Source: Phyllobacteriaceae bacterium
GTDB taxonomy: Bacteria; Pseudomonadota; Alphaproteobacteria; Rhizobiales; Rhizobiaceae
Direction of reading: 5' to 3'
NCBI GenBank assembly: GCA_024742765.1
Contig: JANSXT010000015.1
Coordinates: 1 to 64,000 of the forward strand
Length of the DNA: 64,000 nucleotides
Shown here: positions 56,083 to 64,000 of the stretch, piece after piece
Position numbering within the stretch: the first letter of the stretch is position 1
Layout of the letters: each line of letters opens with the position of its first letter
The notes under the pieces: model-generated
Told to the model about the DNA's origin: nothing
Database searches by the model: none
The model's input: only the letters and a program-made list of their open reading frames with translations
Position numbers and translations under genes: made by a program

Positions 56083-57009
56083 TTACGGCAGAGACCAGTC
56101 GACCGCCGGACGCTCGGCGACGATGCCGAACGGATTGTGCACGCCGTCATTGGCGTAATAGCCGTAAAGGATGGCGTCGAAATCGACCGTTTCGGCTACG
56201 CCCGGCCAATTGTAGATGGTGCGCGCATAGGCCCAAAGACGGGCATAGTCGGTCAGCCTGTGCCGTGTGCAGCGGAAGTGCGTGGCATAGACCGCATCGA
56301 AGCGGACGAGCGTCGCAAAGAGCCGCAGATCGGTCTCGGTCAGCGCCTCGCCGAACAGGAAGCGCCGATCGGTAAGACGCTTTTCCAGCATGGAGAGCGT
56401 CGCGAACACACGATCGACGGCCTCCAGATAGGCGTCCTGCGCCTGCGCCTTGCCCGCCTGATAGACCGCGTTCGCCAGACCGTGATGGATCTGATCGTTC
56501 AGCGCGTCGATCTCGGCTTCGCGATCCGCCGGCACGAGCACAAGACCGTCGTCGCCCTCGATCGACCCAAGCGCCCGCATGATGGTCGCCGAATCATTGC
56601 TGAAGATGCGTTCCTCGGCGGCATCCCACAGGACCGGGACCGTCACCCGGCCGGTGTAGCCGGGATCAGTCAATGTGTAGAGCTGATGCATGTGGCGCAG
56701 CGGCGTGGCGCGGCCCGCATTCAGCGGCCCGTTGGCGAAAAGACCATAGCCTTCGATGCGCGGCCCGCCGGCAGTGTGCAGCGGCAACCGGTCCGCAAGG
56801 CCCAAGACGGCGCGCATCAGTGTGGTGCGGTGCGACCAGGGACAGCTGTCGGAGGCGACGAGCATATGGCGCCGCTCGCCCGCCGCGATGGCATCGATCA
56901 CCGCCTGCTCGATCGGTCCGTCAAACGTGCTGCCGGCGCGCACATAGCGCCCGTCGACCATCGTGCGATCGGCCTCATCGTCCCACCGCCCCTCGATCAG
57001 CATGCCCAT
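56083..57009 (-). CDS. Xi-class glutathione S-transferase (glutathionyl-hydroquinone reductase type)
   Basis: 308 residues. ASDSCPWSHRTTLMRAVLGL holds the catalytic Cys of the Xi class (CPWSHR), and RVTVPVLWDAAEERIFSNDSATIMRAL and LFGEALTETDLRLFATLVRFD follow. It reduces glutathionylated hydroquinones. The ATG at 57009 (MGMLIEGRW) suits the family better than 57030. Confidence 0.9.
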   Translation of the reverse strand: MGMLIEGRWDDEADRTMVDGRYVRAGSTFDGPIEQAVIDAIAAGERRHMLVASDSCPWSHRTTLMRAVLGLADRLPLHTAGGPRIEGYGLFANGPLNAGRATPLRHMHQLYTLTDPGYTGRVTVPVLWDAAEERIFSNDSATIMRALGSIEGDDGLVLVPADREAEIDALNDQIHHGLANAVYQAGKAQAQDAYLEAVDRVFATLSMLEKRLTDRRFLFGEALTETDLRLFATLVRFDAVYATHFRCTRHRLTDYARLWAYARTIYNWPGVAETVDFDAILYGYYANDGVHNPFGIVAERPAVDWSLP

Positions 57010-57129
57010 GGCGCAGGTTTCCGCTCGCAAGTATGGATGTCGTTCATATCAAAAACCGGTAAGGCCGCGCGACGGCTGGGTCCACGGCGTTGATGTCGGA
57101 CGGGGCGGTGGAGACCATCGGTGCAGGGA

Positions 57130-57336
57130 CTATTCGGCGGGTGCGCTGCCCGTTTGCGCATCGCCTTTGCGCGGCATCGAGCCCATCTCTTCCACAAGGG
57201 CGTCAAACTTCCGAAAGTCGACCGAAACGGCGTGCGGACGGCGCGCAGATCGCAGCACTGCCAAAATCAGGGCAAAAATGATCGTCGTGGCCGCCAAGGC
57301 GGCAATGTCGAAGCCGTATGGGACAAGTGCGGTCAT
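57130..57336 (-). CDS. Small membrane protein, unknown (second gene of a two-gene unit)
   Basis: 68 residues. One membrane helix (IAALAATTIIFALILAVL) is followed by a basic then acidic cytoplasmic tail (FRKFDALVEEMGSMPRKGDA). The start overlaps the stop of the upstream gene by 4 bp (ATGA), so the two proteins are coupled. No family is recognised. Confidence 0.65.
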   Translation of the reverse strand: MTALVPYGFDIAALAATTIIFALILAVLRSARRPHAVSVDFRKFDALVEEMGSMPRKGDAQTGSAPAE

Positions 57337-57827
57337 TTGTCGTCCTTGTCGTCGCCCGGCATGTCGTCGATTTTGCGTCGTGCCCGGTCGAAATAGTCGA
57401 TGCAATCAGTCAGAACCGCAATCTTGGCACGAATTTGCCGCCGCTCCAACGTTCCGCGCCAAACCGCATATGCCCCCGCCCCGATCGGGAGGATCGCCAG
57501 CGGCGGAACACCCCAGGCAGGGATGCTCAAGACGCCACCCGTGGTCAACGCCGAACCGCCGCCAATGACCACCAGATTTATGTTGTCCAGATCCGTCTGA
57601 AGCTCGGACATGTGATCGCCAAGTGCGTCTGATATCTTCCGCACGTCTTCAACAAAGGCATCGCGGTCTTCCTGATTGTTGCCGCGCCTGTGATACGCCG
57701 CTTCGAGCATGCGCGCGAAATTCGGTTTACGCAGCAACTCTCGCAAGCTTTCATAGGTTGCGACATTACCACCTTCGCTGGCGACCGACTTGAGATCACT
57801 CAGCAGTTTGTCCAGATCATCGGCCAT
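57333..57827 (-). CDS. Membrane protein, unknown (first gene of a two-gene unit)
   Basis: 164 residues. A helical N-terminal domain (1-90, DLDKLLSDLKSVASEGGNVA, then FVEDVRKISDALGDHM) leads into hydrophobic segments (LVVIGGGSALTTGGV and PPLAILPIGAGAYAVW) and a charged C-terminus (IDYFDRARRKIDDMPGDDK). No family is recognised. It starts just after a palindrome that covers the murB stop. Together with the 68-residue gene it forms a small accessory unit between murB and the GST gene. Confidence 0.65.
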   Translation of the reverse strand: MADDLDKLLSDLKSVASEGGNVATYESLRELLRKPNFARMLEAAYHRRGNNQEDRDAFVEDVRKISDALGDHMSELQTDLDNINLVVIGGGSALTTGGVLSIPAWGVPPLAILPIGAGAYAVWRGTLERRQIRAKIAVLTDCIDYFDRARRKIDDMPGDDKDDK

Positions 57828-57838
57828 TGCCGACAGTA

Positions 57839-57856
57839 TAGTTTGAATTTAAACTA
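57839..57856. promoter_or_regulatory. AT-rich palindrome at the murB stop
   Basis: TAGTTT-GAATTT-AAACTA, an 18-bp near-perfect palindrome (one mismatched pair). It contains the murB stop codon and ends 11 bp before the next gene's start. It is a probable operator or promoter element of the two-gene membrane unit. Confidence 0.45.
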
Positions 57857-58828
57857 CAACAACCGGCCCAGAAACGGTTGCACCGGTTCCTCGCCATCGG
57901 CATATTCGCCGATCCGCTTGATTTCCCAGTCGAGCCGAACGCCCGAATGGTCGAGAACGCGCGTGCGCACCGTTTCGCCGAGCATCTCAAGATCATGGCT
58001 CGAGGCAGCGCCGGTGTTGATCATGAAGTTGCAGTGCATGGGCGACATCTGCGCGCCGCCGATCGTCAGCCCGCGGCAGCCGGCGGCATCCACTTCCTTC
58101 CAGGCCGAGGTCCCGGGCGGATTCTTGAAGGTCGATCCGCCGGTTTTCTCGCGGATCGGCTGGACGGTCGCGCGGTGCTCCTGCACCTCGTCCATCATCT
58201 TTGTGATGACCGCTTTCTCCTCGGCATAGCCCTCGAAAATCGCCTCGGTGAAGATGAAATCGGCCGGCGCCGATGAATGGCGATAGGCGTAGCCCATGGC
58301 GTCATTGGTCAGAACGTGCCGCACCCCGCGACGGTCGACCGCATGCACTTCGATGACGCGCTCGCGCGTCTCAACGCCATTGGCGCCCGCATTCATGCGC
58401 AGCGCGCCGCCCACCGAGCCGGGAATGCCGTGATAATGGTGAAAGCCGCCAATGCCCGCATCGCGCGCGGCAGCGGCCAGCCGCTTGTCCGGCACCGCGG
58501 CGCCGGCGCGAATCCGGTTACCGTCCAGAACCTCGATCTGCCCGAACCCCTTGGCCGACAGGCGGATGACCACACCTTTGATCCCGCCATCGCGGACCAG
58601 CAGGTTCGAACCGACGCCGACCACAAGAACGGGGACATCTTCGGGCAATGCGGCCAGAAAGGCGGCCAGATCGTCGGCATCGGCGGGCTGGAACAGGAGT
58701 TCCGCGGGCCCGCCGGTGCGAAACCAGGTGATCTCGCTCATCGGTGCGTTGGCCTTCAGCCGGCCGCGCAGATCGGGCATCAGCGGCTCGAGCCGCGCAA
58801 GGAGCCCGTCCCCGTCGACCGTGCTCAT
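57854..58828 (-). CDS. murB: UDP-N-acetylmuramate dehydrogenase
   Basis: 324 residues. FAD-dependent reduction that yields UDP-MurNAc. [35 protein letters not shown] (FAD) and [20 protein letters not shown] are present. The catalytic Ser lies in [10 protein letters not shown], and [20 protein letters not shown] follows. It overlaps murC by 4 bp. ddl, often its close neighbour in rhizobia, is about 10 kb away. Confidence 0.96.
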   Translation of the reverse strand: MSTVDGDGLLARLEPLMPDLRGRLKANAPMSEITWFRTGGPAELLFQPADADDLAAFLAALPEDVPVLVVGVGSNLLVRDGGIKGVVIRLSAKGFGQIEVLDGNRIRAGAAVPDKRLAAAARDAGIGGFHHYHGIPGSVGGALRMNAGANGVETRERVIEVHAVDRRGVRHVLTNDAMGYAYRHSSAPADFIFTEAIFEGYAEEKAVITKMMDEVQEHRATVQPIREKTGGSTFKNPPGTSAWKEVDAAGCRGLTIGGAQMSPMHCNFMINTGAASSHDLEMLGETVRTRVLDHSGVRLDWEIKRIGEYADGEEPVQPFLGRLL

Positions 58829-60237
58829 GCGGCGGCCTCATCGGCCAGTTCGCCGGGCAGCGCATGGGCCCATTGCGTGATGTTGCCCGCGCCGAGATAG
58901 AGGACGTAATCGCCGGCCTTGGCCTCGGCGCGGATGATCGGCGCCACATCCTCGGGTCCGGCGATGGCGCGGGCATCGCGATGCCCGCCCGCCTTCATGC
59001 GCGATACCAGTTCCATTGCATCCACACCGTCGATCGGCGCCTCGCCTGCCGGATAGACGGGGGCCACCAGTGCCGTGTCCGCCTGGTTGAAACAGGCGGC
59101 AAACTCGTCGAACAGGTCGTTGAGGCGCGTGAAGCGGTGCGGCTGCATGACGGCGATGACGCGGCCGCTGCCCGCCGCCTGCCGCGCCGCATCCAGCACC
59201 GCCTCGATCTCCACCGGATGGTGGCCGTAATCGTCGAAAATACGCACGCCGTTCCAGTCGCCGGTATGGGTGAAGCGGCGTTTGACACCGCCAAACGCCA
59301 GAAGCCCGTCCTTGATCGCCGTTGGCGAAAGGCCCAGTTCGTGGGCAACCGCAATGGCGGCTGTCGCGTTGGACACATTGTGCGCGCCGGGCATGGGCAG
59401 GCGCAGCCCGTCCAGCGCGATCGTTTCACCGCTCTTGCGGTCGCGGATCTCCACATCGAACAGTGAGGTCGCGCCATCCATGCCGCGCGGCGTGAAGCGC
59501 ACATCGGCCTGCGGGTTGCGGCCATAGGTGACGAGCCGCCTGTCCGTGACCCGGGAGACCAGCGCTTGCACCTCGGGATGATCGATGCATGCAACACCGA
59601 AGCCGTAGAAGGGCACATTCTCGACGAACTGGCGAAACGCCTCGCGCGCCGCATCGAACGTGCCGTAGAAGTCCAGATGTTCCGGGTCGATATTGGTGAT
59701 TACCGCGACATCGGCTGGCAGTTTCAGGAAGGTGCCATCGCTTTCGTCCGCCTCGACCACCATCCAGTCGCCCTCGCCCATACGCGCATTGGTGCCATAG
59801 GCGTTGATGATGCCACCATTGATGACGGTCGGGTCGAGCCCGCCCGCATCGAGAAGGGTGGCGACCATGGACGTGGTCGTCGTCTTGCCGTGCGTGCCGC
59901 CGATGGCGATCGCGTTGCGGAAGCGCATGATCTCGGCCAGCATCTCGGCGCGCCGCACGATCGGCAACAGGGTCTCGCGGGCCGCGACGAGTTCGGGATT
60001 GTCGGGCTTGATGGCGGTTGACACCACGACGACCTCCGCATCGCCCAGATTGGCCGCGTCATGGCCGACAAAGACTTTTATCCCCTTGTCGCGCAGGCGC
60101 TGCTGGTTGGCGCCGTCCGCCTGGTCGGAGCCCTGAACCGAATAGCCCAGATTATGCAGCACCTCGGCAATGCCGCTCATGCCGATGCCGCCAATGCCGA
60201 CAAAGTGCACCGTTCCAATATTCTGCGGCATTTTCAT
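58825..60237 (-). CDS. murC: UDP-N-acetylmuramate--L-alanine ligase
   Basis: 470 residues. Adds L-Ala to UDP-MurNAc. [20 protein letters not shown] and GSDQADG precede the ATP loop [54 protein letters not shown] and MQPHRFTRL are conserved Mur ligase segments. It is preceded by murG (21-bp gap) and coupled to murB. Confidence 0.97.
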   Translation of the reverse strand: MKMPQNIGTVHFVGIGGIGMSGIAEVLHNLGYSVQGSDQADGANQQRLRDKGIKVFVGHDAANLGDAEVVVVSTAIKPDNPELVAARETLLPIVRRAEMLAEIMRFRNAIAIGGTHGKTTTTSMVATLLDAGGLDPTVINGGIINAYGTNARMGEGDWMVVEADESDGTFLKLPADVAVITNIDPEHLDFYGTFDAAREAFRQFVENVPFYGFGVACIDHPEVQALVSRVTDRRLVTYGRNPQADVRFTPRGMDGATSLFDVEIRDRKSGETIALDGLRLPMPGAHNVSNATAAIAVAHELGLSPTAIKDGLLAFGGVKRRFTHTGDWNGVRIFDDYGHHPVEIEAVLDAARQAAGSGRVIAVMQPHRFTRLNDLFDEFAACFNQADTALVAPVYPAGEAPIDGVDAMELVSRMKAGGHRDARAIAGPEDVAPIIRAEAKAGDYVLYLGAGNITQWAHALPGELADEAAA

Positions 60238-60258
60238 CGATGTCTGTCCCGTCCTGTC

Positions 60259-61380
60259 TCACCCGTGCCGGGCGCGAAAAGCGGCCGGCGACTGGCCTTC
60301 CGCAATAGCCTCGGTCAGATCGGCAAGCAAGGATGCGGCATCGGGCCGGCCGGCGGCCTTCGCCCGCGATGCCATGGCGGAAAGCCGGGCTGGATCGCCC
60401 AGCAGCTCGGCAAGAAGGTCGGCAATTACCTGCGGCGTAAGCTCGGACTGGCGCCGCACAAGCGCGCCGCCAGCATCGGCGAGAGCCTGCGCATTGGCTG
60501 CCTGATCGTGATCGAGTGCATGCGGATAGGGCACGAAGATCGCCGGCCGGCCGATGGCGGCCACCTCGGAGACGGTCGACGCGCCCGACCGCGCCATCAC
60601 CAGATGCGCCGCGCTGATCCGCGCCGGCAGATCGGCAAAGAAAGGCGACACATCGGCTTTCACGCCCAGCGCCTCATAGGCGTCTCTCGCCTCACCTTCA
60701 TCCTCGGGTCGTGCCTGCTGGGTGATTGCGATGCGCTTTCGGAGACCATCGTCCAGAATGGCGAGCGCGGCCGGAAGCGCTTCGGAAAAGAAGCGTGCGC
60801 CCTGGCTGCCGCCGAAGACAACGAGCCGGATCGGGCCGTCTGCGCCCGGCGAATCATAGGGCGCCTTTGCCGCCTCGATCACCGGCGGACGCACCGGATT
60901 GCCGGTGACCACGATCTTGTCCGCCATCGGACCATCGGCCTTCAGGAACCCGCCGGCCACAGCCGTCACCCGGCCGGCCAGCATCTTGTTGGCCCGGCCC
61001 ATCACGGCATTTTGCTCGTGGATCATGGTGGGGAATGCGCCGGCCGCCACGAAGACCGGCGGCACCGTGGGATAACCGCCAAAGCCGACCACCGCACCGG
61101 GCTTGAGTTCGGCCAGAAGCCGGCGCGACTGCCGCATGCCGGCGAAAAGCGAAAGCCCCGCGCCGATCAGTTTGAGCGGGTTCTTGCCCGACGGCGTATC
61201 GGAGCGGATGACATGCATCGGGCCGGGGAACCGGTCGGCATATTGTTCCGCCCGCGCATCGGTCGCCAGATGGACGGACCAGCCGCGCGCGATCAGTTCA
61301 TGCGCCAGCGCCTCGGCCGGAAACAAATGTCCGCCCGTGCCGCCCGCCGACAAAAGGACCGTGCCGCCAACCACCGCCAT
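60259..61380 (-). CDS. murG: Lipid II synthase MurG (GlcNAc transferase)
   Basis: 373 residues. Transfers GlcNAc to lipid I on the inner membrane face. [20 protein letters not shown] is the N-terminal glycine loop, with [29 protein letters not shown] and the donor-binding [19 protein letters not shown]. Upstream on the same strand ftsW is separated from it by a BrnTA module in the opposite orientation. Confidence 0.97.
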   Translation of the reverse strand: MAVVGGTVLLSAGGTGGHLFPAEALAHELIARGWSVHLATDARAEQYADRFPGPMHVIRSDTPSGKNPLKLIGAGLSLFAGMRQSRRLLAELKPGAVVGFGGYPTVPPVFVAAGAFPTMIHEQNAVMGRANKMLAGRVTAVAGGFLKADGPMADKIVVTGNPVRPPVIEAAKAPYDSPGADGPIRLVVFGGSQGARFFSEALPAALAILDDGLRKRIAITQQARPEDEGEARDAYEALGVKADVSPFFADLPARISAAHLVMARSGASTVSEVAAIGRPAIFVPYPHALDHDQAANAQALADAGGALVRRQSELTPQVIADLLAELLGDPARLSAMASRAKAAGRPDAASLLADLTEAIAEGQSPAAFRARHG

Positions 61381-61455
61381 CTAGGCCACCCCGCTGACGA
61401 CGCTTGCAGTTCGGTTTTTTATAGTTATATTAAATGGACCGGACATGAGTGCTCG

Positions 61456-61731
61456 ATGTTTGAATGGGACCCGGACAAGGCGCGCGCAAACAGGGCCAAG
61501 CACGGCATCGATTTTGCGGATATCGAACGGTTCGAGTTCGCAGATGCGCTTGAGATGGATGACACCGATATGCGTGCGGACGGCGAGCCTCGCACCAAGG
61601 CCGTCGGCTTCATCGGCAGTCGTCTGTATGTGTTGATCTACACGATGCGCCAAGGCCAAATCCGCGTGATTTCGCTGCGCCGCGCGGAAAATGAGGAGAA
61701 GCGGGCCTATGAACGATACCACTTTGGATGA
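61456..61731 (+). CDS. brnT: BrnT-family (DUF497) toxin, module 2
   Basis: 91 residues. MFEWDPDKARANRAKHGIDF and QIRVISLRRAENEEKRAYER are BrnT hallmarks. It lies antisense to the division cluster, in the gap between ftsW and murG, with an AT-rich promoter stretch just upstream (TTTTTTATAGTTATATTAAA). It is distinct in sequence from module 1. Confidence 0.92.
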   Translation: MFEWDPDKARANRAKHGIDFADIERFEFADALEMDDTDMRADGEPRTKAVGFIGSRLYVLIYTMRQGQIRVISLRRAENEEKRAYERYHFG

Positions 61732-62020
61732 CCGCAAGGCGGCGCTCAGGGCACGCATCCGCGCCGATATTGAAAGCACAACCGAAGAAGAAGACGCCGC
61801 GATCCACGCCGCAGCCTTGTCGGACCCGGACAATCCGCCGCTCACCGAGGACGATTTCAAACGCGCCCGTCCCGGTCGCCCGCCGCTGCCGCCCGAAAAG
61901 CGCAAGAAGCAGGTGACGATGCTGATCGATCCCGACGTGCTGGAGGCGCTGAAAAAGGACGGCAAGGGCTGGCAGACCCGCGCCAACGCGGCTCTGCGCA
62001 AGGCGGTGTTGGGCGAATAG
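61709..62020 (+). CDS. brnA: BrnA-family antitoxin, module 2
   Basis: 103 residues. The acidic N-terminal part ends in PPLTEDDFKRARPGRPPLP, followed by the ribbon-helix-helix segment KKQVTMLIDPDVLEALKKDG and WQTRANAALRKAV. It overlaps the toxin by 23 bp and has GAGGAG before its start. It ends 1 bp before the stop of convergent ftsW. Confidence 0.92.
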   Translation: MNDTTLDDRKAALRARIRADIESTTEEEDAAIHAAALSDPDNPPLTEDDFKRARPGRPPLPPEKRKKQVTMLIDPDVLEALKKDGKGWQTRANAALRKAVLGE

Positions 62021-62021
62021 C

Positions 62022-63179
62022 TCATTCGGCCGCCTGCATCGCACCGCTGGCGGAAAAGCGCACTTGGCCGAACCGCGTCTCCGGCCGCCGCCGCGTCAGC
62101 GCAAGCACGAAGCCGGCCGTGATTGCCACCGCCAGCATGGACGAGCCGCCATAGGAGACGAACGGCAGCGTCATGCCCTTGGCCGGCAGCAATTGCAGAT
62201 TGACCATGATGTTGATCATCGATTGCAGCCCGATCAGCGTGACAAGACCGGCCACGGCCAGGCGCCGGAAATGGTCTTCCTCGCGGAACGAGCGCATCAG
62301 CCCGCGCAGCACGATCAGCGCGAACAGCCCCACCAGCACCATGCACAAAAGGATGCCGAACTCCTCGGCCAGGACAGCGAAGACGAAGTCGGCGTGGCTG
62401 TCCGGCAAGACACGCTTGATGGTGCCCTCGCCCGGTCCCTGGCCCAGCCAGCCCCCGCGCACGATCGCCTCGCGCCCGGTGTCGACCTGGAACGTGTCGC
62501 CCGCGCCGGACACGAACCCGTCGATCCGCTTGGCCACATGCGGCAGCGTCAGATAGGCCGCGCCAAGGCCGAGCACGCCGACGCCGCCCAGGACGACGAT
62601 CCAAAGCCAGCTCATGCCCGCCATGAAGAACATGGCGCCCCATGTGGCGGCGACCAGCACGGTCTGGCCCAGATCCGGTTGCGCGACCAGAAGCGCTGCG
62701 ATCGCCGCGAACAGAACGCCGGCCAGAAGGTTGCCGGGTATGTCGGGGCGCCGCAAATGCTCCGAAAACAGCCATGCGCAGATGATCACGAAGGCCGGCT
62801 TCATGAATTCAGACGGCTGTATGGAGAGGCCGGCGATGCGCATCCAGCGCCGCGAGCCCTTCACCTCAAAGCCGAAGAACAAAGTCGCCACCATCAATGC
62901 CATTGCCCCCAGCAGCACGACCAGCGCGACGCGGCGTACCTGCCGGTCGTCGAGAAAGGACACGCCGATCATCATCGCGATCGAGGGAATGATGAACAGC
63001 GCATGGCGCTCGACGAAATGGAACGGGTCGAGCCCGATGCGCTGGGCGACGTCCGGGCTGGCCGAAAACGACAGGAAAATGCCGAACGCAATCAGCGCGA
63101 AAAACGAAAACAGGAACCAGCGGTCCACCGTGCGCCACCATTCGGTGACCGGCCGTCTGTCGCTGCGTCGGTGCATCAT
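62022..63179 (-). CDS. ftsW: Peptidoglycan glycosyltransferase FtsW
   Basis: 385 residues. SEDS-family polymerase of septal peptidoglycan. About ten membrane segments are present, with [51 protein letters not shown] (the catalytic Asp loop) and [15 protein letters not shown]. It overlaps murD by 4 bp. The next cluster gene, murG, begins 642 bp further on, beyond the BrnTA module. Confidence 0.96.
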   Translation of the reverse strand: MMHRRSDRRPVTEWWRTVDRWFLFSFFALIAFGIFLSFSASPDVAQRIGLDPFHFVERHALFIIPSIAMMIGVSFLDDRQVRRVALVVLLGAMALMVATLFFGFEVKGSRRWMRIAGLSIQPSEFMKPAFVIICAWLFSEHLRRPDIPGNLLAGVLFAAIAALLVAQPDLGQTVLVAATWGAMFFMAGMSWLWIVVLGGVGVLGLGAAYLTLPHVAKRIDGFVSGAGDTFQVDTGREAIVRGGWLGQGPGEGTIKRVLPDSHADFVFAVLAEEFGILLCMVLVGLFALIVLRGLMRSFREEDHFRRLAVAGLVTLIGLQSMINIMVNLQLLPAKGMTLPFVSYGGSSMLAVAITAGFVLALTRRRPETRFGQVRFSASGAMQAAE

Positions 63180-64000
63180 TGCCCTCCCTGTGCGGCGCGT
63201 GCCGGCGCGGCGTCGGTTTCAAGTGCGGCAACGGCATCGGTGAACGCCGTGCCGCGCTTTTCGAAATTGGCGAACTGGTCGAAGCTGGCCGCCGCCGGCG
63301 CCAGCAGCACAACCGATTCGGGCGCCCTGCTTTGCGCCGCATCGGCGGCGGCATGGCGCACGGCGACATCGATGGTCGAGGCGATCTCGAACGGCACATG
63401 GCTGCCGAGCGTTGCGGCAAACGCCGGCGCCGCCTCACCGATCAGATAGGCCTTTGCGATCCGGCCGAAGAGCGGCGCAAGCGGCGCGATGCCGCCCTCC
63501 TTGGCCAGGCCGCCGGCGATCCAGTGGATCGCCTCGAAGCTGGCAAGCGACCGCGCCGCCGCATCGGCATTGGTCGCCTTGGAATCGTTGACGAACAGGA
63601 CATGGCCATGCCGCGCGACGATCTGCATCCGGTGCGCCAGCCCGCCGAACGAGGCCATACCGGCCATAATCGCGGTGTCATCCAGTCCGAGCATGCGGCA
63701 GGCATGGAGCGCGGCCAGCGCATTTTGCAGATTGTGGTCGCCGCGCAACGCCGGCGCACCGGACAGATCGACCGCATCGCGATCCGCCGCGACGCTGATC
63801 CGCGTCACGTCCCGCCCGTCCTTCTCCAGAAGGTTGGCGATCGACGCGCACCAGACATCGTCGGTGCCGATGATCGCCTTGTCGGCACGCTTGACGAGCT
63901 GCTTCTTGACCAGCGCGTAGTTTTCCATCGAGCCGTGCCGGTCCAGATGGTCCGGCGACAGGTTGAGAAGGATGCCGATGCCCGGGTTAAGGCCCGGCGC
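63176..64000 (-). CDS. murD: UDP-N-acetylmuramoyl-L-alanine--D-glutamate ligase (5' end outside window)
   Basis: Adds D-Glu to UDP-MurNAc-L-Ala. The visible 275 codons begin inside the central domain: [20 protein letters not shown] is the Mur ligase motif. [39 protein letters not shown] and [13 protein letters not shown] follow. The N-terminus with the ATP loop lies beyond the right edge. Confidence 0.95.
   Translation of the reverse strand, partial: APGLNPGIGILLNLSPDHLDRHGSMENYALVKKQLVKRADKAIIGTDDVWCASIANLLEKDGRDVTRISVAADRDAVDLSGAPALRGDHNLQNALAALHACRMLGLDDTAIMAGMASFGGLAHRMQIVARHGHVLFVNDSKATNADAAARSLASFEAIHWIAGGLAKEGGIAPLAPLFGRIAKAYLIGEAAPAFAATLGSHVPFEIASTIDVAVRHAAADAAQSRAPESVVLLAPAAASFDQFANFEKRGTAFTDAVAALETDAAPARAAQGGQ

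Noticed and set aside
61381-61412. Possible ftsW tail duplicate next to murG (reverse strand ends SVVSGVA and stop)
   Set aside because: Only a few residues resemble the real ftsW end ([11 protein letters not shown]); the nucleotide match is too short and gapped to separate from chance, unlike the folA, uvrD and dddP cases.

Overview
This window looks like chromosomal DNA of a high-GC alphaproteobacterium, most likely a marine member of the Rhizobiales (Hyphomicrobiales). Four things point there. The tmRNA gene is circularly permuted and its tag reads ANDNYAEARLAA. The division and cell-wall cluster runs in the rhizobial order (murD-ftsW-murG-murC-murB ... ddl-ftsQ-ftsA-ftsZ-lpxC-bamD-recN-ligA), with a long FtsZ. 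The intergenic palindromes are of rhizobial type. Two unrelated DMSP lyases (DddL and DddP) plus a TRAP-TAXI transporter suggest a marine habitat. No genus can be named from sequence alone.

Layout. 1-7.7 kb: the 5' part of hflK, then a DctB/DctD-like two-component pair and a TAXI-type TRAP transporter. 7.7-9 kb: two different HigBA toxin-antitoxin modules separated by a degraded copy of the folA 3' end. 9-12.3 kb: folA-thyA, a DUF2853 gene, permuted ssrA, sspB and a ribbon-helix-helix gene. 12.2-20.3 kb: a large AsmA-family gene, an FAD-dependent lactate/glycolate-type dehydrogenase, DUF2267, a thioesterase and a ClC transporter. 20.4-25.9 kb: uvrD/pcrA, an AT-rich membrane-protein gene flanked by a duplicated uvrD 3' end, vapBC, creA and an HepT/MntA module. 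25.9-35.8 kb: DUF2189, SCO, a CPA1 antiporter, prmA, brnTA, an aminopeptidase P, azlCD, dddL and DUF6653. 35.9-47.2 kb: ligA to ddl. 47.3-57.8 kb: an accessory block that splits the division cluster between ddl and murB. It carries a MATE pump, a parvulin, two LysE-type exporters, a probable PHA-associated small protein, a two-gene unit of possible peptide-modifying type, dddP with a duplicated tail, a Xi-class GST and a small membrane module. 57.9-64 kb: murB, murC, murG, a second brnTA, ftsW and partial murD.

The most notable pattern is that accessory cargo sits three times directly downstream of a conserved gene whose 3' end is repeated at the far side of the cargo: folA/HigBA, uvrD/AT-rich membrane gene, and dddP/LysE exporter. 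The offsets between copies are 732, 858 and 971 bp, and no recombinase is visible. Six toxin-antitoxin modules lie in the window, several with clear operator-like repeats. A 15-bp near-palindrome, TTGTCATCGTGACAA or a close variant, occurs upstream of three separate genes and may mark a small regulon.
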